In this document: piece by piece, positions 18,884-27,319 of the stretch
How the letters are laid out: every line of letters starts with the position of its first letter
Numbering within the stretch: position 1 is the first letter of the stretch
Source of the DNA: Candidatus Hydrogenisulfobacillus filiaventi
GTDB lineage: Bacteria > Bacillota > Sulfobacillia > Sulfobacillales > R501
Direction of reading: 5' to 3'
NCBI GenBank assembly: GCA_902809825.1
Contig: LR778114.1
Span: 1,674,001 to 1,738,000 of the forward strand
DNA: 64,000 bases
Notes under the pieces: model-generated
Databases searched by the model: none
Told to the model about the DNA's origin: nothing
What the model saw: the letters and a program-made list of their open reading frames with translations, nothing else
Position numbers and translations under genes: made by a program

Positions 18884-19831
18884 CTAGGCGGCGCCGCTGC
18901 GGGCGATGCGGATGCTGACGTGGACCCGGTTGACCGCCACCGGGCTCACCCCCGGCGGCAGGGACAGCCCCACTATGGCCGCCACCGGCCCCCGCGCCCC
19001 GGACAGGTCGACGGGGGCGGTGTCCACCGCCGTCAGCCCGGACAGGGCGGCCGCACTGCCCGTCACCGTCACCGTGGACGGTTCCACCCCGATGGAGACG
19101 ATCTGATAGCCGGCAGCCGGTTGTCCATTGTACCGCACCACGACCGGCAGGGTCACCTCCGGCGGTTGGGGCTTGATGGTCACCGACACCGTGGCCAGCA
19201 CCGGGTTGACCTCCACATGGGGCACGATACGGCCTTCATCGTTCAGCGGCTGCAGGATGGCCTGCTGGGAGAAGCTGGCCTTGCGGCCCGCCACCGGCAC
19301 CTCCGCCACCAGCTCCGTCACCGCGGCCAGGTCGCCGCTGGGGCCCGAGAGCACCGCCGAGGGCACACTGGTGTTGACCGAGGCTACCAGGTAACCGGGG
19401 TCGGGGGTGCCGATGGTGCGCACCGTCACCGCCCGCTTCACACGGCCCACCCGGTCCACCGTCACCACCACGCGCGAAGGGTAGACGGCCACCAGGCTGG
19501 TACCCGCCGGGATGGCGGCATGCACCGGCAGGGAATAGGTGCCGGGCCGGGTGAGCTGGCCCAGGCTGACCCAGGCCGCCAGACTGGAGGAATGGGCGGC
19601 GTTGACCGCCGTCGGCGGTCCCTTGATCTGCACCGTGACCGCCCCCGGCTTGAGGCCCATGACCATGAGGTCGGACCCTTGGGGCAGGGTGGTCCATTCC
19701 AGGGGGATGGGGCCCAGGGTGGCGACCGTGGGGGGCGTGCGGTTGCTGTTGGCCGTCACCCACAGGGCGATGGCCACAATCACCGAAATGATCTTGAGGG
19801 CGGTGCCGTTTTCCAGCAGGCGGTCCATCAT
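18884..19831 (-). CDS. cdaR: CdaR/YbbR-domain regulator of the c-di-AMP cyclase
   Basis: This 315-aa membrane-anchored protein has one N-terminal transmembrane helix (about residues 10-28, ALKIISVIVAIALWV). Four repeated beta-rich YbbR domains follow, facing outward. CdaR binds CdaA and modulates c-di-AMP production. Its ATGATG start overlaps the cdaA stop, so the two are translationally coupled. The order cdaA-cdaR-glmM is the conserved Firmicute module. Confidence 0.92.
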   Translation of the reverse strand: MMDRLLENGTALKIISVIVAIALWVTANSNRTPPTVATLGPIPLEWTTLPQGSDLMVMGLKPGAVTVQIKGPPTAVNAAHSSSLAAWVSLGQLTRPGTYSLPVHAAIPAGTSLVAVYPSRVVVTVDRVGRVKRAVTVRTIGTPDPGYLVASVNTSVPSAVLSGPSGDLAAVTELVAEVPVAGRKASFSQQAILQPLNDEGRIVPHVEVNPVLATVSVTIKPQPPEVTLPVVVRYNGQPAAGYQIVSIGVEPSTVTVTGSAAALSGLTAVDTAPVDLSGARGPVAAIVGLSLPPGVSPVAVNRVHVSIRIARSGAA

Positions 19832-20649
19832 GAGGCGGTCCCCCGATGCCACAGCTTGATGGGGCTCTGGGTGCGCGGCCGCATGAGCCGCATCAGGAAT
19901 TCCCGCAGGGCCCGGTCCTCGATGCGGCGGTGCAGGCGGCCCTCCACCGCCACCGAGATCCACCCGGTCTCCTCCGAAACCACCACCGCCACTGCATCCG
20001 ACTGTTCGCTGATGCCGAGGGCAGCGCGGTGGCGGGAGCCCAGCTCCGACCCCGGCTGGGCGCTGTCGGTGAGGGGCAGGAAGGCGGCCGCCGCCAGCAC
20101 GCGGTCCCGGCGGATGATACAGGCCCCGTCATGTAAGGGAGTGTTGGGCACGAACAGGTTCTCCAGCAGCGCAGCCGAGACCACGGCGTCGATGGGGATG
20201 CCGGTGGCCGCATATTCACCCAGCCCGGTCTGCCGCTCGATGACGATCAGCGCGCCCGTGCGGGAGCGGGCCAGGTGGTCGCAGGCGCGCGCGATCTCGT
20301 CGATCACCCGCCCGACCTCCAGCTCCTCCCGCGGCACCAGCCCTTCGGCGAAGAAGCGGCCCTGGCCCAGATGCTCCAGCGCCCGCCGCAGTTCCGGCTG
20401 AAAGACCACAGGCAGGGCCACCAGCAGCATGACCTGGATGTCCTGCAGCACCATGTGGGTAGTGTAGAGGCCCAGCCACTTGGAGACCGGCACCGCGAGC
20501 AGCACAATGGCGATGCCCTTCACCAGCTGCACCGCCCGCGTGCCGCGGATGAGCAGGAACAGCCGGTACAGGCCGTAGGCCACCAGCCCGATGTCCACCA
20601 CCGATAAGAGCCACCCGCTCCAGCTGAGCGAACCCAAGTACCCGAGCAC
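19828..20649 (-). CDS. cdaA: Diadenylate cyclase CdaA (c-di-AMP synthase)
   Basis: CdaA condenses two ATP into c-di-AMP, which controls potassium and osmolyte balance. The 273-aa protein matches the family's usual size. It has three N-terminal transmembrane helices (about 12-75), then a DAC domain with the DGA loop in PLHDGACI and the RHR motif in GSRHRAALG. A much longer frame runs upstream, but the GTG at 20647-20649 gives the expected N-terminus (VLGYLGSLSW) and has AAAAGGTGGG before it. Confidence 0.93.
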   Translation of the reverse strand: MLGYLGSLSWSGWLLSVVDIGLVAYGLYRLFLLIRGTRAVQLVKGIAIVLLAVPVSKWLGLYTTHMVLQDIQVMLLVALPVVFQPELRRALEHLGQGRFFAEGLVPREELEVGRVIDEIARACDHLARSRTGALIVIERQTGLGEYAATGIPIDAVVSAALLENLFVPNTPLHDGACIIRRDRVLAAAAFLPLTDSAQPGSELGSRHRAALGISEQSDAVAVVVSEETGWISVAVEGRLHRRIEDRALREFLMRLMRPRTQSPIKLWHRGTAS

Positions 20650-20820
20650 CGCCGTCCCACCTTTTCCCCGCCCGGCGCGGCTTGGCCACCGTCTCACCCC
20701 ATCCAGGTTACCATAACCGTCGGGGGGCCCGGGAACCGCAGCCTCAAGGCGGCGGGCAAAAAGCGGTATACTGAGGCCGCGCCGAGCGTGCGGCAGCCGG
20801 AGGGCGAGAGGAGGGAGGCT

Positions 20821-22524
20821 GTGGCCGACGTCCGATCCCGGCCCGGGCAGGTTCCCGCAACGGGCCGTGCTGCCAGCGGCGGGACCCGCCGCCCGGGCAG
20901 CCTGTCCCATTGGGCCGTCGCCCGCCGGGTCTGGCGGGTTCTGGCCCTGTTTTTCGGCATCCTGGCCGAACTGGGCTGGGCGGGCTACACCCAGCGCCTG
21001 CGGGTCTACGGCCACAGCCCCCAGTACTGGGAGGCCCTCTACCGTCGCCAGGCCGTCCGCTTCCGCCGGACCAGCGAGGAGCTGGGCGGGCTGCTGATCA
21101 AGGTGGGCCAGTTCCTGTCCAGCCGCGTCGACCTTCTCCCCCAGGCCTTCATTGAGGAGCTGGAAACCCTGCAGGACCGCGTGCAGGCCGCACCCTGGGA
21201 GGCGGTCCGCCCCATCCTGGAGGCCGAAATCCCCGACTTTGAGGAGCGGTTCGCGGGCTTCGACCCCGAGCCGCTGGCCGCCGCCTCCCTGGGCCAGGTG
21301 TACCGGGCCCGCCTGGCTGACGGCACCCCGGTGGCGGTCAAGGTGCAGCGGCCGGACATCGAGGACATCGTGACCGCGGACCTGCGCGCCCTGCGCCTGG
21401 TGGTGCTCTTCACCACCCGCTTCACCCGCTTCGGCCGCACCTTTGACCTCTTGACCGTCTACCGCGAGTTCCGGCGCACGGTCTATGAGGAACTGGACTA
21501 CCGCGCCGAGCTGGCCAACGCCGACTTCTTCGCCCGCGCCCTGGCCGACATCCCCTGGCTGCACGTGCCCGCCACCTACCCCCGCTACAGCACCGGCCGG
21601 GTGCTGACCATGGCCTACTGGGAAGGGATCAAGGTCAATCACCGGCGCAGCCTGCTGGCGGCCGGCATCGACCCCTCGCTGGTGGCGGAGCGCCTCATCG
21701 ACGTCTACCTGCGCATGGTGATGGAGATGGGGGTGTTCCACGCCGACCCCCACCCCGGCAACATCCTGGTCCAGCCGGGCGGCGACATCGTGCTGCTGGA
21801 CTACGGCATGGTGGGGCGCCTGGACATCGCCACCCGCCGCCAGATGCGGCGCCTGTTCGTGGCAGTGGCGGAGCGGCGGGCCAGCGAGCTGGTGGACAGC
21901 CTGTGGGCGCTGGGCATGGTGCTGCCCCACGCCGACCGGGCGGCCCTCAAGGAGAAGGTGCGCTACCTGCTCGACCGCTACTATGCGGAAACCCTGGCCC
22001 AGGTGCTGGACCTGGACGTGGTGGCCCTGTTGCGCGACTTCGAGAACCTGTTGCGCGACGACGCCATCCAGATCCCGGGCACGTTCGCCTTCCTGGGGCG
22101 GGCCATTGCCATCCTGGTCGGCCTGGCCACCCGCCTGGACCCCGACATCAACCTGGTCCAGCTGTTCGCCCCCTATGCCCAGCGCTTCGTGGCCGAGGAC
22201 CAGGGCGGCACCGTGGCCATGATCCGGGAGCGCCTGACCCGCCTGGGCCGGCAGACCCTGGAGATCCCCGACCACCTGCAGCGGGTCCTGCGCCAGATCG
22301 AGGATGGCGAGGTGCAGACCCGACTGCGCTGGAACGAGGGCACCGACCACCTCAACCAGCTGGTGCGGGCCCTGCGCGGGCTCACGCATGCCATCTACGT
22401 CATGGGCTTCGCCCTGGCCGGAACCGTGTTGTGGGTGCACCACCTGGACGGGCCCGCCTTGGCCGCCCTGGCCCTGACCCTGCTGGCCGCCCTCATGGCC
22501 CTGCAGAACCGGCACCGGGGGTAA
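20821..22524 (+). CDS. UbiB/AarF (ABC1) atypical kinase family protein
   Basis: This 567-aa ABC1/UbiB-family protein has the diagnostic KxGQ motif (IKVGQFLSSR), the Ala-rich loop AAASLGQVYRA, a catalytic segment HADPHPGNIL and metal-binding LDYGMVG. Two hydrophobic helices end the protein (about 520-560). Members support quinone or isoprenoid metabolism as ATPases or unusual kinases. In a menaquinone user this is likely a quinone-pathway accessory role. GTG at 20821 is chosen for its AGGAGGGAGG site. It is divergent from cdaA. Confidence 0.9.
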   Translation: MADVRSRPGQVPATGRAASGGTRRPGSLSHWAVARRVWRVLALFFGILAELGWAGYTQRLRVYGHSPQYWEALYRRQAVRFRRTSEELGGLLIKVGQFLSSRVDLLPQAFIEELETLQDRVQAAPWEAVRPILEAEIPDFEERFAGFDPEPLAAASLGQVYRARLADGTPVAVKVQRPDIEDIVTADLRALRLVVLFTTRFTRFGRTFDLLTVYREFRRTVYEELDYRAELANADFFARALADIPWLHVPATYPRYSTGRVLTMAYWEGIKVNHRRSLLAAGIDPSLVAERLIDVYLRMVMEMGVFHADPHPGNILVQPGGDIVLLDYGMVGRLDIATRRQMRRLFVAVAERRASELVDSLWALGMVLPHADRAALKEKVRYLLDRYYAETLAQVLDLDVVALLRDFENLLRDDAIQIPGTFAFLGRAIAILVGLATRLDPDINLVQLFAPYAQRFVAEDQGGTVAMIRERLTRLGRQTLEIPDHLQRVLRQIEDGEVQTRLRWNEGTDHLNQLVRALRGLTHAIYVMGFALAGTVLWVHHLDGPALAALALTLLAALMALQNRHRG

Positions 22525-22696
22525 CCAGACGCACCACCGGCTTTGGGCCCCAGCGCCCATCCCGTTCCGGCCGCCCGCCGGGGTCCGCAGGCTTCCCGCA
22601 GCCCCAAGCCGGCCCCCGTTTGCCAACCGCCCCGGGCCGAGGCAGGCGCACACCACATTTTTGTCACAGGTTAGTCATGTTGTTGAAAAACTCCCT

Positions 22697-22726
22697 TGAC
22701 ACCATTACGTACTAATGATTATCATG
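22697..22726 (+). promoter_or_regulatory. NCS1 permease promoter
   Basis: A perfect -35 TTGACA (22697-22702) and a -10 TATCAT (22721-22726) are separated by 18 bases. This is the best sigma-A-like promoter I see in the window. Transcription would start near 22733, leaving a leader of about 94 bases. Confidence 0.7.
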
Positions 22727-22741
22727 GCTCCGCACGCCGTG

Positions 22742-22757
22742 ATATTGCCCAATATCT
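22742..22757. promoter_or_regulatory. Perfect palindrome at the permease transcription start
   Basis: GATATTG and CAATATC are perfect inverted arms with a 2-base spacer. They lie about 10-25 bases after the predicted start of transcription, a classical repressor position. The CAATAT half recurs next to the -35 of the formamidase promoter (minus strand, 25896-25891). A common regulator is possible but unproven. Confidence 0.45.
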
Positions 22758-22826
22758 TCCCGGTTTTGCCGGCGTTGCGAACGCGGATGACATTAAGCTG
22801 ACCAGGAGAAAGGGGGCCCGCCTGAC

Positions 22827-24476
22827 ATGCCGGCATCCGGTTCCGCACCCTTGCGTCCCCGGCGGGTCTTCAGCCGCTGGGCCAACAACCCGGTCGTGGA
22901 GGACTACGCCCTCCGTTACGCCCCCCGTTCCTTCCGGCGTTGGAGTGAATGGGCGGTGGCCGGCGCCGCCTTGGGCGGCATCGCCTACCTGGCCGACTTT
23001 GCCATCGGAGGGTCCATTACCCTCACCTACGGCTTCGTCAACGCTCTGACCGGTATCCTGGTGGTGGCGGCGATCATCTTTCTGACCGGTCTGCCCATCG
23101 CCTATTGGGCCTCCAAGGAAAACATCGACATGGACCTGCTGACCCGGGGGGCCGGTTTCGGGTATTACGGCTCCACCCTGACCTCCCTCATCTATGCCAG
23201 CTTCACCTTCATCTATTTCAGCCTGGAAGGCTCGGTCATGGCCCAGGCGCTCAACCTGGCTTTCGGATGGCCCCTGCCGGTGGCCTACCTGGTGGCCGCC
23301 CTGGGCATCATCCCGCTGGTGGTCTACGGCATGACCTTCCTCTCCCGCCTGCAGGCCTGGACACAGCCGCTGTGGCTGGCGCTGCTGGTGCTGCCGCTGT
23401 TCGTCATCCTGGCCCGGGACCCGCAGGCTTTTGCGCAATGGACCGCCTTCGCGGGGGTGAACGGCCACGGGGCGCACTTCAGCCCGCTCCTGTTCGGCGC
23501 GGCGGCCGGCGTGGTCCTGAGCCTCATCGCCCAGATCGGGGAGCAGGTCGACTACCTGCGCTTCATGCCCGACCGTACGCTCAAGAACCGGCGGCGCTGG
23601 TGGTGGGCGGTGGTGCTGGCGGGACCGGGCTGGGTCATCCTGGGCGCCGCCAAGCAGATCGGGGGATCGGTGCTGGCCACCTTCGTGCTGCCGGCGGTGG
23701 GTCCCGCGCGGGCCGACGAGCCCATCCAGATGTATCTGCACGCCCTCGGCCTCTGGATCCGCAACCCGGCCGTGGACCTCACCCTCGCCACCCTGTTCGT
23801 CCTGCTGAGCCAGGTCAAGATCAACGTCACCAACGCCTACTCCGGCTCCCTCAGCTGGTCCAACTTCTTCTCCCGGGTCTTCCACTTCCATCCCGGACGG
23901 GTGGTGTGGCTCGTGCTCAACGTGGGCATCGCCCTCACCCTGATGGAGCTGGGGGTCTTCGGCTTCCTCAACGCCATCCTCGGCTTCTATTCCAATGTGG
24001 CGGTGGCCTGGATCGGCGCGGTGGTGGCGGACCTGGTCATCAACAAGAGCCTGCTGCACATCAGCCCGCCCTACATCGAGTTCAAGCGCGCCCACCTCTA
24101 CAACTTCAACCCCGTGGGCTTCGGCTCCATGCTCATCGCCTCCGCGGTGTCCATCGCGGCCTTCTTCGGCGCCTTTGGGCCCTTCCTGGCCGCCTTCTCC
24201 CCCTTCCTCTCCCTGCTGCTGGCATTCGTGCTGGCGCCCGTCATCGCCCTCCTGACCCGCGGCCGCTGGTACCTGGCCCGCCGGCCCGAAGCCCCGGACG
24301 CACCGGCCACCGAGGCCGCGGCCACGGTGGAGGCGGCGGCGACCCTCAACTGCGTGAGCTGCGGCTTCGACTACGAGGAGCACGACACCGCCCAGTGCCC
24401 GTACCACGACGGCCCGGTCTGCTCCTTGTGCTGCAGCCTGGAACGGAACTGCCACGACCTCTGCAAGCGCGGCTAG
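22827..24476 (+). CDS. NCS1-family permease with C-terminal Cys-rich domain
   Basis: This is a 549-aa secondary transporter of the nucleobase:cation symporter-1 type, with about 12 transmembrane segments between residues 40 and 480. An 8-Cys tail follows: C509, C512, C524, C532, C535, C536, C542 and C546, in the patterns CVSC, CSLCCSL and CHDLCK. I recall very similar Cys tails in large transporter-histidine kinase hybrids, where they lie between transporter and sensor modules; here nothing follows. The tail probably binds zinc. A nitrogenous substrate fits the amidase encoded next door, facing it. AGGAGAAAGG precedes the ATG. Confidence 0.8.
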   Translation: MPASGSAPLRPRRVFSRWANNPVVEDYALRYAPRSFRRWSEWAVAGAALGGIAYLADFAIGGSITLTYGFVNALTGILVVAAIIFLTGLPIAYWASKENIDMDLLTRGAGFGYYGSTLTSLIYASFTFIYFSLEGSVMAQALNLAFGWPLPVAYLVAALGIIPLVVYGMTFLSRLQAWTQPLWLALLVLPLFVILARDPQAFAQWTAFAGVNGHGAHFSPLLFGAAAGVVLSLIAQIGEQVDYLRFMPDRTLKNRRRWWWAVVLAGPGWVILGAAKQIGGSVLATFVLPAVGPARADEPIQMYLHALGLWIRNPAVDLTLATLFVLLSQVKINVTNAYSGSLSWSNFFSRVFHFHPGRVVWLVLNVGIALTLMELGVFGFLNAILGFYSNVAVAWIGAVVADLVINKSLLHISPPYIEFKRAHLYNFNPVGFGSMLIASAVSIAAFFGAFGPFLAAFSPFLSLLLAFVLAPVIALLTRGRWYLARRPEAPDAPATEAAATVEAAATLNCVSCGFDYEEHDTAQCPYHDGPVCSLCCSLERNCHDLCKRG

Positions 24477-24493
24477 GGATCGGGGAAAACGAC

Positions 24494-24533
24494 GGGCGGG
24501 GCTCCGGCTGAAGGCACAGCCGGGGCCCCGCCC
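24494..24533. terminator. Bidirectional terminator between permease and formamidase
   Basis: A 17-bp stem with a single G-U pair (24494-24510 with 24517-24533) closes a 6-base loop AAGGCA. It lies between the two convergent stop codons. It is GC-rich throughout, with no U tract. Confidence 0.8.
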
Positions 24534-24597
24534 CATTGCGTGCCGGGCCCTCCCCAGGCCGCCGGCGGAAGACCCGGCCGGCAGCGTCACCCCGGCG

Positions 24598-25761
24598 CTA
24601 CACCGGCAGCACCGGCCGGTCGAAGATGGCGGTGGGGATGGCCAGGGACACGCAGGCGTTAGGGATGTCCACCACCCCGCCGATACGCCCCTCCACCGGC
24701 GCCGCGCCCAGCAGGAGGTAGGCCTGCTCGGCGGTATAGCCGAAGTGCGTGAGGTAGCGGATGGCATTCAGCGCCGCCTGCCGGTAGGCAACGGTGGCGT
24801 CGAGGTAGTAGTTGCGCCCTTCCTCCACGGAGATCCCTTCAAAGGTCAGGAATTCCAAGTAGCGGGGCTCGACCGGGCCCGGCTTGAAAACGGGCGAGGT
24901 GATGCCGTAGCGGGCCATGCCGCCCTTGATTACGTCCACGCCCAGGTCAATCCAGCCCGCCATTTCGATGGCGCCGCAGAAGGTGATCTCGCCGTCCCCC
25001 TGGGAGAAGTGCAGGTCCCCCACCGACAGCAGGGCATCCCGGACGTAAACCGGGAAGAAGATGCGGGTCCCGCAGGAAAGGTTCTTGATATCCACGTTGC
25101 CGCCGTGTTCCCGGGGCGGGATGGTGCGGGCGGCTTCGCGGGCCACCCGGTCGCGCGCCGCCCCCTTGAGCGTGCCCAAGACAGCGTTGCGTTCCAGCGG
25201 CGGCAGGGCCAGCGGCGGCACCCGGCCGGGGTCGGTGGCGATGAGCGCCTGCTCCCGGGCGTTCCAGCGCGCCAGCAGGTCCTCGGAGGGGGCGCACCCG
25301 ATGAGGCCCGGATGGCTCAGGCCGGCGAAACGGACGCCGGGAATGTGGCGGGAGTCGGTGTAGATGCCGTGAAAGTCCCACACCGCCTTCTGCGCCTCGG
25401 GAAACACGTCGGTCAGGAAACCGCCGCCGTTGGTGCGGGAGAAGATCCCGGTGTACCCCCAGGACCGCAGCGGCCCCAGGTCCAGGATGTCCACCACCAG
25501 CAGGTCGCCGGGCTCGGCGCCCTTGATGGCGATCGGCCCGCTCAGGACATGGGCCCGCGACAGGTCCACCCCTGCCACATCGGCCGCGTCGTCAGTGTTG
25601 CCGATCTGCCCGTCGGTCCATTCCTGGCATTCCACCCGGAAGTCCTCGCCGGGCTTGACGCCCACCTGGGCGGGAATCTCCGGATGCCAGCGGTTGTGAC
25701 CCGGCAGGTCCCATTCGGCCATCGGCTTGTCCAACTCGGCGAGAAACAGCACCTTGGGCAT
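24598..25761 (-). CDS. fmdA: Acetamidase/formamidase family amidohydrolase
   Basis: This 387-aa FmdA/AmdA-family protein would release ammonia from formamide or another short amide in the cytosol. Family features include the N-terminal HNRWHPEIP, GPIAIKGAEPGDLL, HPGLIGCAP and the metal/acid-rich stretch HFSQGDGEITFCGA. It is close to the family's usual length of about 400 aa. A strong AAAGGGGAG site lies before the ATG. Convergence with the NCS1 permease suggests uptake and hydrolysis of one nitrogen source. Exact substrate unknown. Confidence 0.88.
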   Translation of the reverse strand: MPKVLFLAELDKPMAEWDLPGHNRWHPEIPAQVGVKPGEDFRVECQEWTDGQIGNTDDAADVAGVDLSRAHVLSGPIAIKGAEPGDLLVVDILDLGPLRSWGYTGIFSRTNGGGFLTDVFPEAQKAVWDFHGIYTDSRHIPGVRFAGLSHPGLIGCAPSEDLLARWNAREQALIATDPGRVPPLALPPLERNAVLGTLKGAARDRVAREAARTIPPREHGGNVDIKNLSCGTRIFFPVYVRDALLSVGDLHFSQGDGEITFCGAIEMAGWIDLGVDVIKGGMARYGITSPVFKPGPVEPRYLEFLTFEGISVEEGRNYYLDATVAYRQAALNAIRYLTHFGYTAEQAYLLLGAAPVEGRIGGVVDIPNACVSLAIPTAIFDRPVLPV

Positions 25762-25870
25762 CAGTCGCTCCCCTTTCCCCGGCCTCCCCGGCCGGACCCC
25801 TGCGGACCCCGGCTGCGCAACAGCCGGACGGCGGACGATTTATGTTAGTTTAGTGAGAGGATTCTCTTTC

Positions 25871-25899
25871 ATTGTATCGGCCGCGGGGTCATATTGCAA
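25871..25899 (-). promoter_or_regulatory. Formamidase promoter
   Basis: On the minus strand, TTGCAA (25899-25894) and TACAAT (25876-25871) are spaced by 17 bases, 4/6 and 5/6 to consensus. The start would lie near 25864, about 100 bases before the ATG. The sequence CAATAT overlapping the -35 edge resembles a half of the permease palindrome. Confidence 0.6.
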
Positions 25900-26020
25900 G
25901 ATATTCTCATAACCATTCCCATTGTGCGGGCAACTCCGGGAGGGATCGGCGATACCCTATCCTGTGTATGACCTGCCACCGAGGGCCGGCATCCCGTCGT
26001 CCGGCCACCGGCTGCCAGCC

Positions 26021-26049
26021 TTGTAGGCCGTGTCCCGCCGGCGTATCTT
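26021..26049 (+). promoter_or_regulatory. crcB operon promoter
   Basis: TTGTAG (26021-26026), a 17-base spacer and TATCTT (26044-26049) make a plausible promoter. The leader before the crcB ATG is then only about 20 bases, too short for a fluoride riboswitch. Confidence 0.45.
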
Positions 26050-26075
26050 AACGGTAGAAGAAGGAGGAACCCCAC

Positions 26076-26459
26076 ATGGCGTCGTTTTGGCATTTCTGGG
26101 GGCCGGTCGCGTTGGGGGGCGCCCTCGGCAGCCTGGCCCGGTATCACGTCGGACGCCTGGTGGGGTTGGCTTGGGGCCGGCTGTTTCCGCTGGGTACGTG
26201 GATCATTAACGTCAGCGGCAGTTTCGCCATCGGCCTGACCGCCGCCCTGGCCGCGCGCCACGTGCTGGCACCCGCCGCCCTGCAGCTGACAGAGACAGGC
26301 TTCATCGGCGCCTACACCACCTTTTCCACCTTCAGCTATGAGACCGTCCGTCTGGTGGAGCAGCGCCTGTGGCGGACGGCGGCCGCCAACCTCCTGCTCA
26401 GCGCCGGGGCCGGGCTGGCAGCGGCCGGCGGCGGGCTGGCCGCCGGTGGGTGGCGGTGA
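26076..26459 (+). CDS. crcB: Fluoride channel CrcB/Fluc, first subunit
   Basis: This 127-aa four-helix Fluc protein exports fluoride. Seen are GGALGSLARYHVGR at the N-terminus, the TM2 Asn in NVSGSFAIG, and the polar-track motif GAYTTFSTFSYE with the paired Phe residues that coordinate fluoride. AAGGAGG precedes the ATG. A second, different crcB follows directly, so the channel is probably a heterodimer, as in other Gram-positives with two genes. Confidence 0.93.
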   Translation: MASFWHFWGPVALGGALGSLARYHVGRLVGLAWGRLFPLGTWIINVSGSFAIGLTAALAARHVLAPAALQLTETGFIGAYTTFSTFSYETVRLVEQRLWRTAAANLLLSAGAGLAAAGGGLAAGGWR

Positions 26460-26461
26460 GC

Positions 26462-26908
26462 ATGGGCAATACGGTGGTCATCCTGGTCGGCGGGGCCCTG
26501 GGGGCGCTGGCGCGGGCGGCGGTGGCGCACTGGTGGCCGGGCCAGGGGAGTCTGCCCTGGGTCTATGTGCTCATCAACCTCTCGGGGGCGTTCGCCATCG
26601 GGCTGGTCATGACCTGGTCCCTGGAGACCATGCGGCTGAGGGAACGAGGACGCCTGTTCGGGGGCGTGGGCTTCCTGGGGGGATACACCACCTTCTCCAC
26701 CTGGATGCTGGGCACCCTGGAGCTGGCCCGGCACGGGCACTGGCCGGCAGCCGCGGCCTACCTGACCGGGTGCCTGCTGCTGGGCCCCGCCGCCACCGTC
26801 GCCGGCATCGCCCTGGGCCGGGCGGGCAGCGGTCGCGGGACACGGGCGGCCTCCACCCCCTTGCCGGAGGCGGAACCGGAGCCCGCCCCGCCCGCCCAGG
26901 GCAGTTGA
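26462..26908 (+). CDS. crcB: Fluoride channel CrcB/Fluc, second subunit
   Basis: This 148-aa partner Fluc protein has GGALGALARAAV, NLSGAFAIG and GGYTTFSTWM, matching the first copy at the same functional positions. It carries a 20-residue Pro/Glu-rich tail after the last helix. The ATG at 26462 lies 2 bases after the first gene's stop; a GTG at 26456 overlapping that stop is an alternative. Confidence 0.92.
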   Translation: MGNTVVILVGGALGALARAAVAHWWPGQGSLPWVYVLINLSGAFAIGLVMTWSLETMRLRERGRLFGGVGFLGGYTTFSTWMLGTLELARHGHWPAAAAYLTGCLLLGPAATVAGIALGRAGSGRGTRAASTPLPEAEPEPAPPAQGS

Positions 26909-26932
26909 ACGCAGCCGAAAGGAGGCCGCAGC

Positions 26933-27313
26933 GTGAAGATCTCCGGGGAGGCGCAACGTCTACGCATCTTTGTGGGGGAGGCCGACCACTGGCACCACGA
27001 GCCGCTCTATCATGCCATCGTCAAGAAGGCCAAGGAAATGGGCATGGCCGGGGCAACCGTCATGCGGGCTTTTGAGGGCTTCGGGCCCTCCAGCCGGCTG
27101 CGAACGGCCAACCTGCTCGACCTGTCGGCCGACCTCCCGGTCGTGGTCGAGATTGTCGACAGCCGGGAATACATCGAACGCTTCCTGCCCGTTCTGGACC
27201 AGATGGTGGACGCCGGCCTCATCACCCTGGACCCGGTGCACGTGGTCAAGTATGCACAAAAGCCGGAGGCCGGGCATGTGGATCCTGAAGGCCCGGCCTC
27301 CCCTGCAGTCTGA
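26933..27313 (+). CDS. DUF190 (PII-like) protein of the fluoride operon
   Basis: This 126-aa protein of the DUF190 family has a ferredoxin-like, PII-resembling fold. Such genes often accompany crcB and may sense a nucleotide or modulate the channel, but the role is unknown. Visible features are LRIFVGEADHWHHEPLYHAI at the start, GATVMRAFEGFG in the middle and VVVEIVD before the C-terminal helix. It starts at a GTG after AAAGGAGG, 24 bases after the second crcB. Confidence 0.88.
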   Translation: MKISGEAQRLRIFVGEADHWHHEPLYHAIVKKAKEMGMAGATVMRAFEGFGPSSRLRTANLLDLSADLPVVVEIVDSREYIERFLPVLDQMVDAGLITLDPVHVVKYAQKPEAGHVDPEGPASPAV

Positions 27314-27319
27314 AGAGCC

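Larger units (their letters stand above)
22525..22826. other. 302-base intergenic region upstream of the NCS1 permease
   Basis: The left part is GC-rich, with an imperfect long-range inverted repeat (CCGGCTTTGGG near 22535, CCCCAAGCCGG near 22600) that may end the upstream transcript. The right part turns A+T-rich and holds the permease promoter and a palindrome, annotated separately. I see no small gene or recognisable riboswitch here. Confidence 0.5.
25762..26075. other. 314-base divergent intergenic region, formamidase/crcB
   Basis: This gap holds a promoter for each side (annotated separately). Its middle is relatively A+T-rich for this genome (25840-25930), with the near-repeats CATATTG and GATATTC at 25890-25906. 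I find no ORF, tRNA or fluoride-riboswitch core. Confidence 0.5.

Noticed and set aside
20650-22656. Upstream extension of the cdaA frame to 942 codons
   Set aside because: The extra part is antisense to the UbiB/AarF gene. The GTG at 20649 gives the normal CdaA length with a ribosome site.
22733-22826. Riboswitch (guanidine or purine type) in the permease leader
   Set aside because: There are a palindrome and a small CCGG hairpin, but no conserved core of those classes is recognisable.
25762-26075. Fluoride riboswitch upstream of crcB
   Set aside because: A GGCGAT-like string near 25948 drew attention, but the pseudoknot partners and the conserved GCUGAUG-CCUAC part are absent, and the likely promoter lies too close to the ATG.
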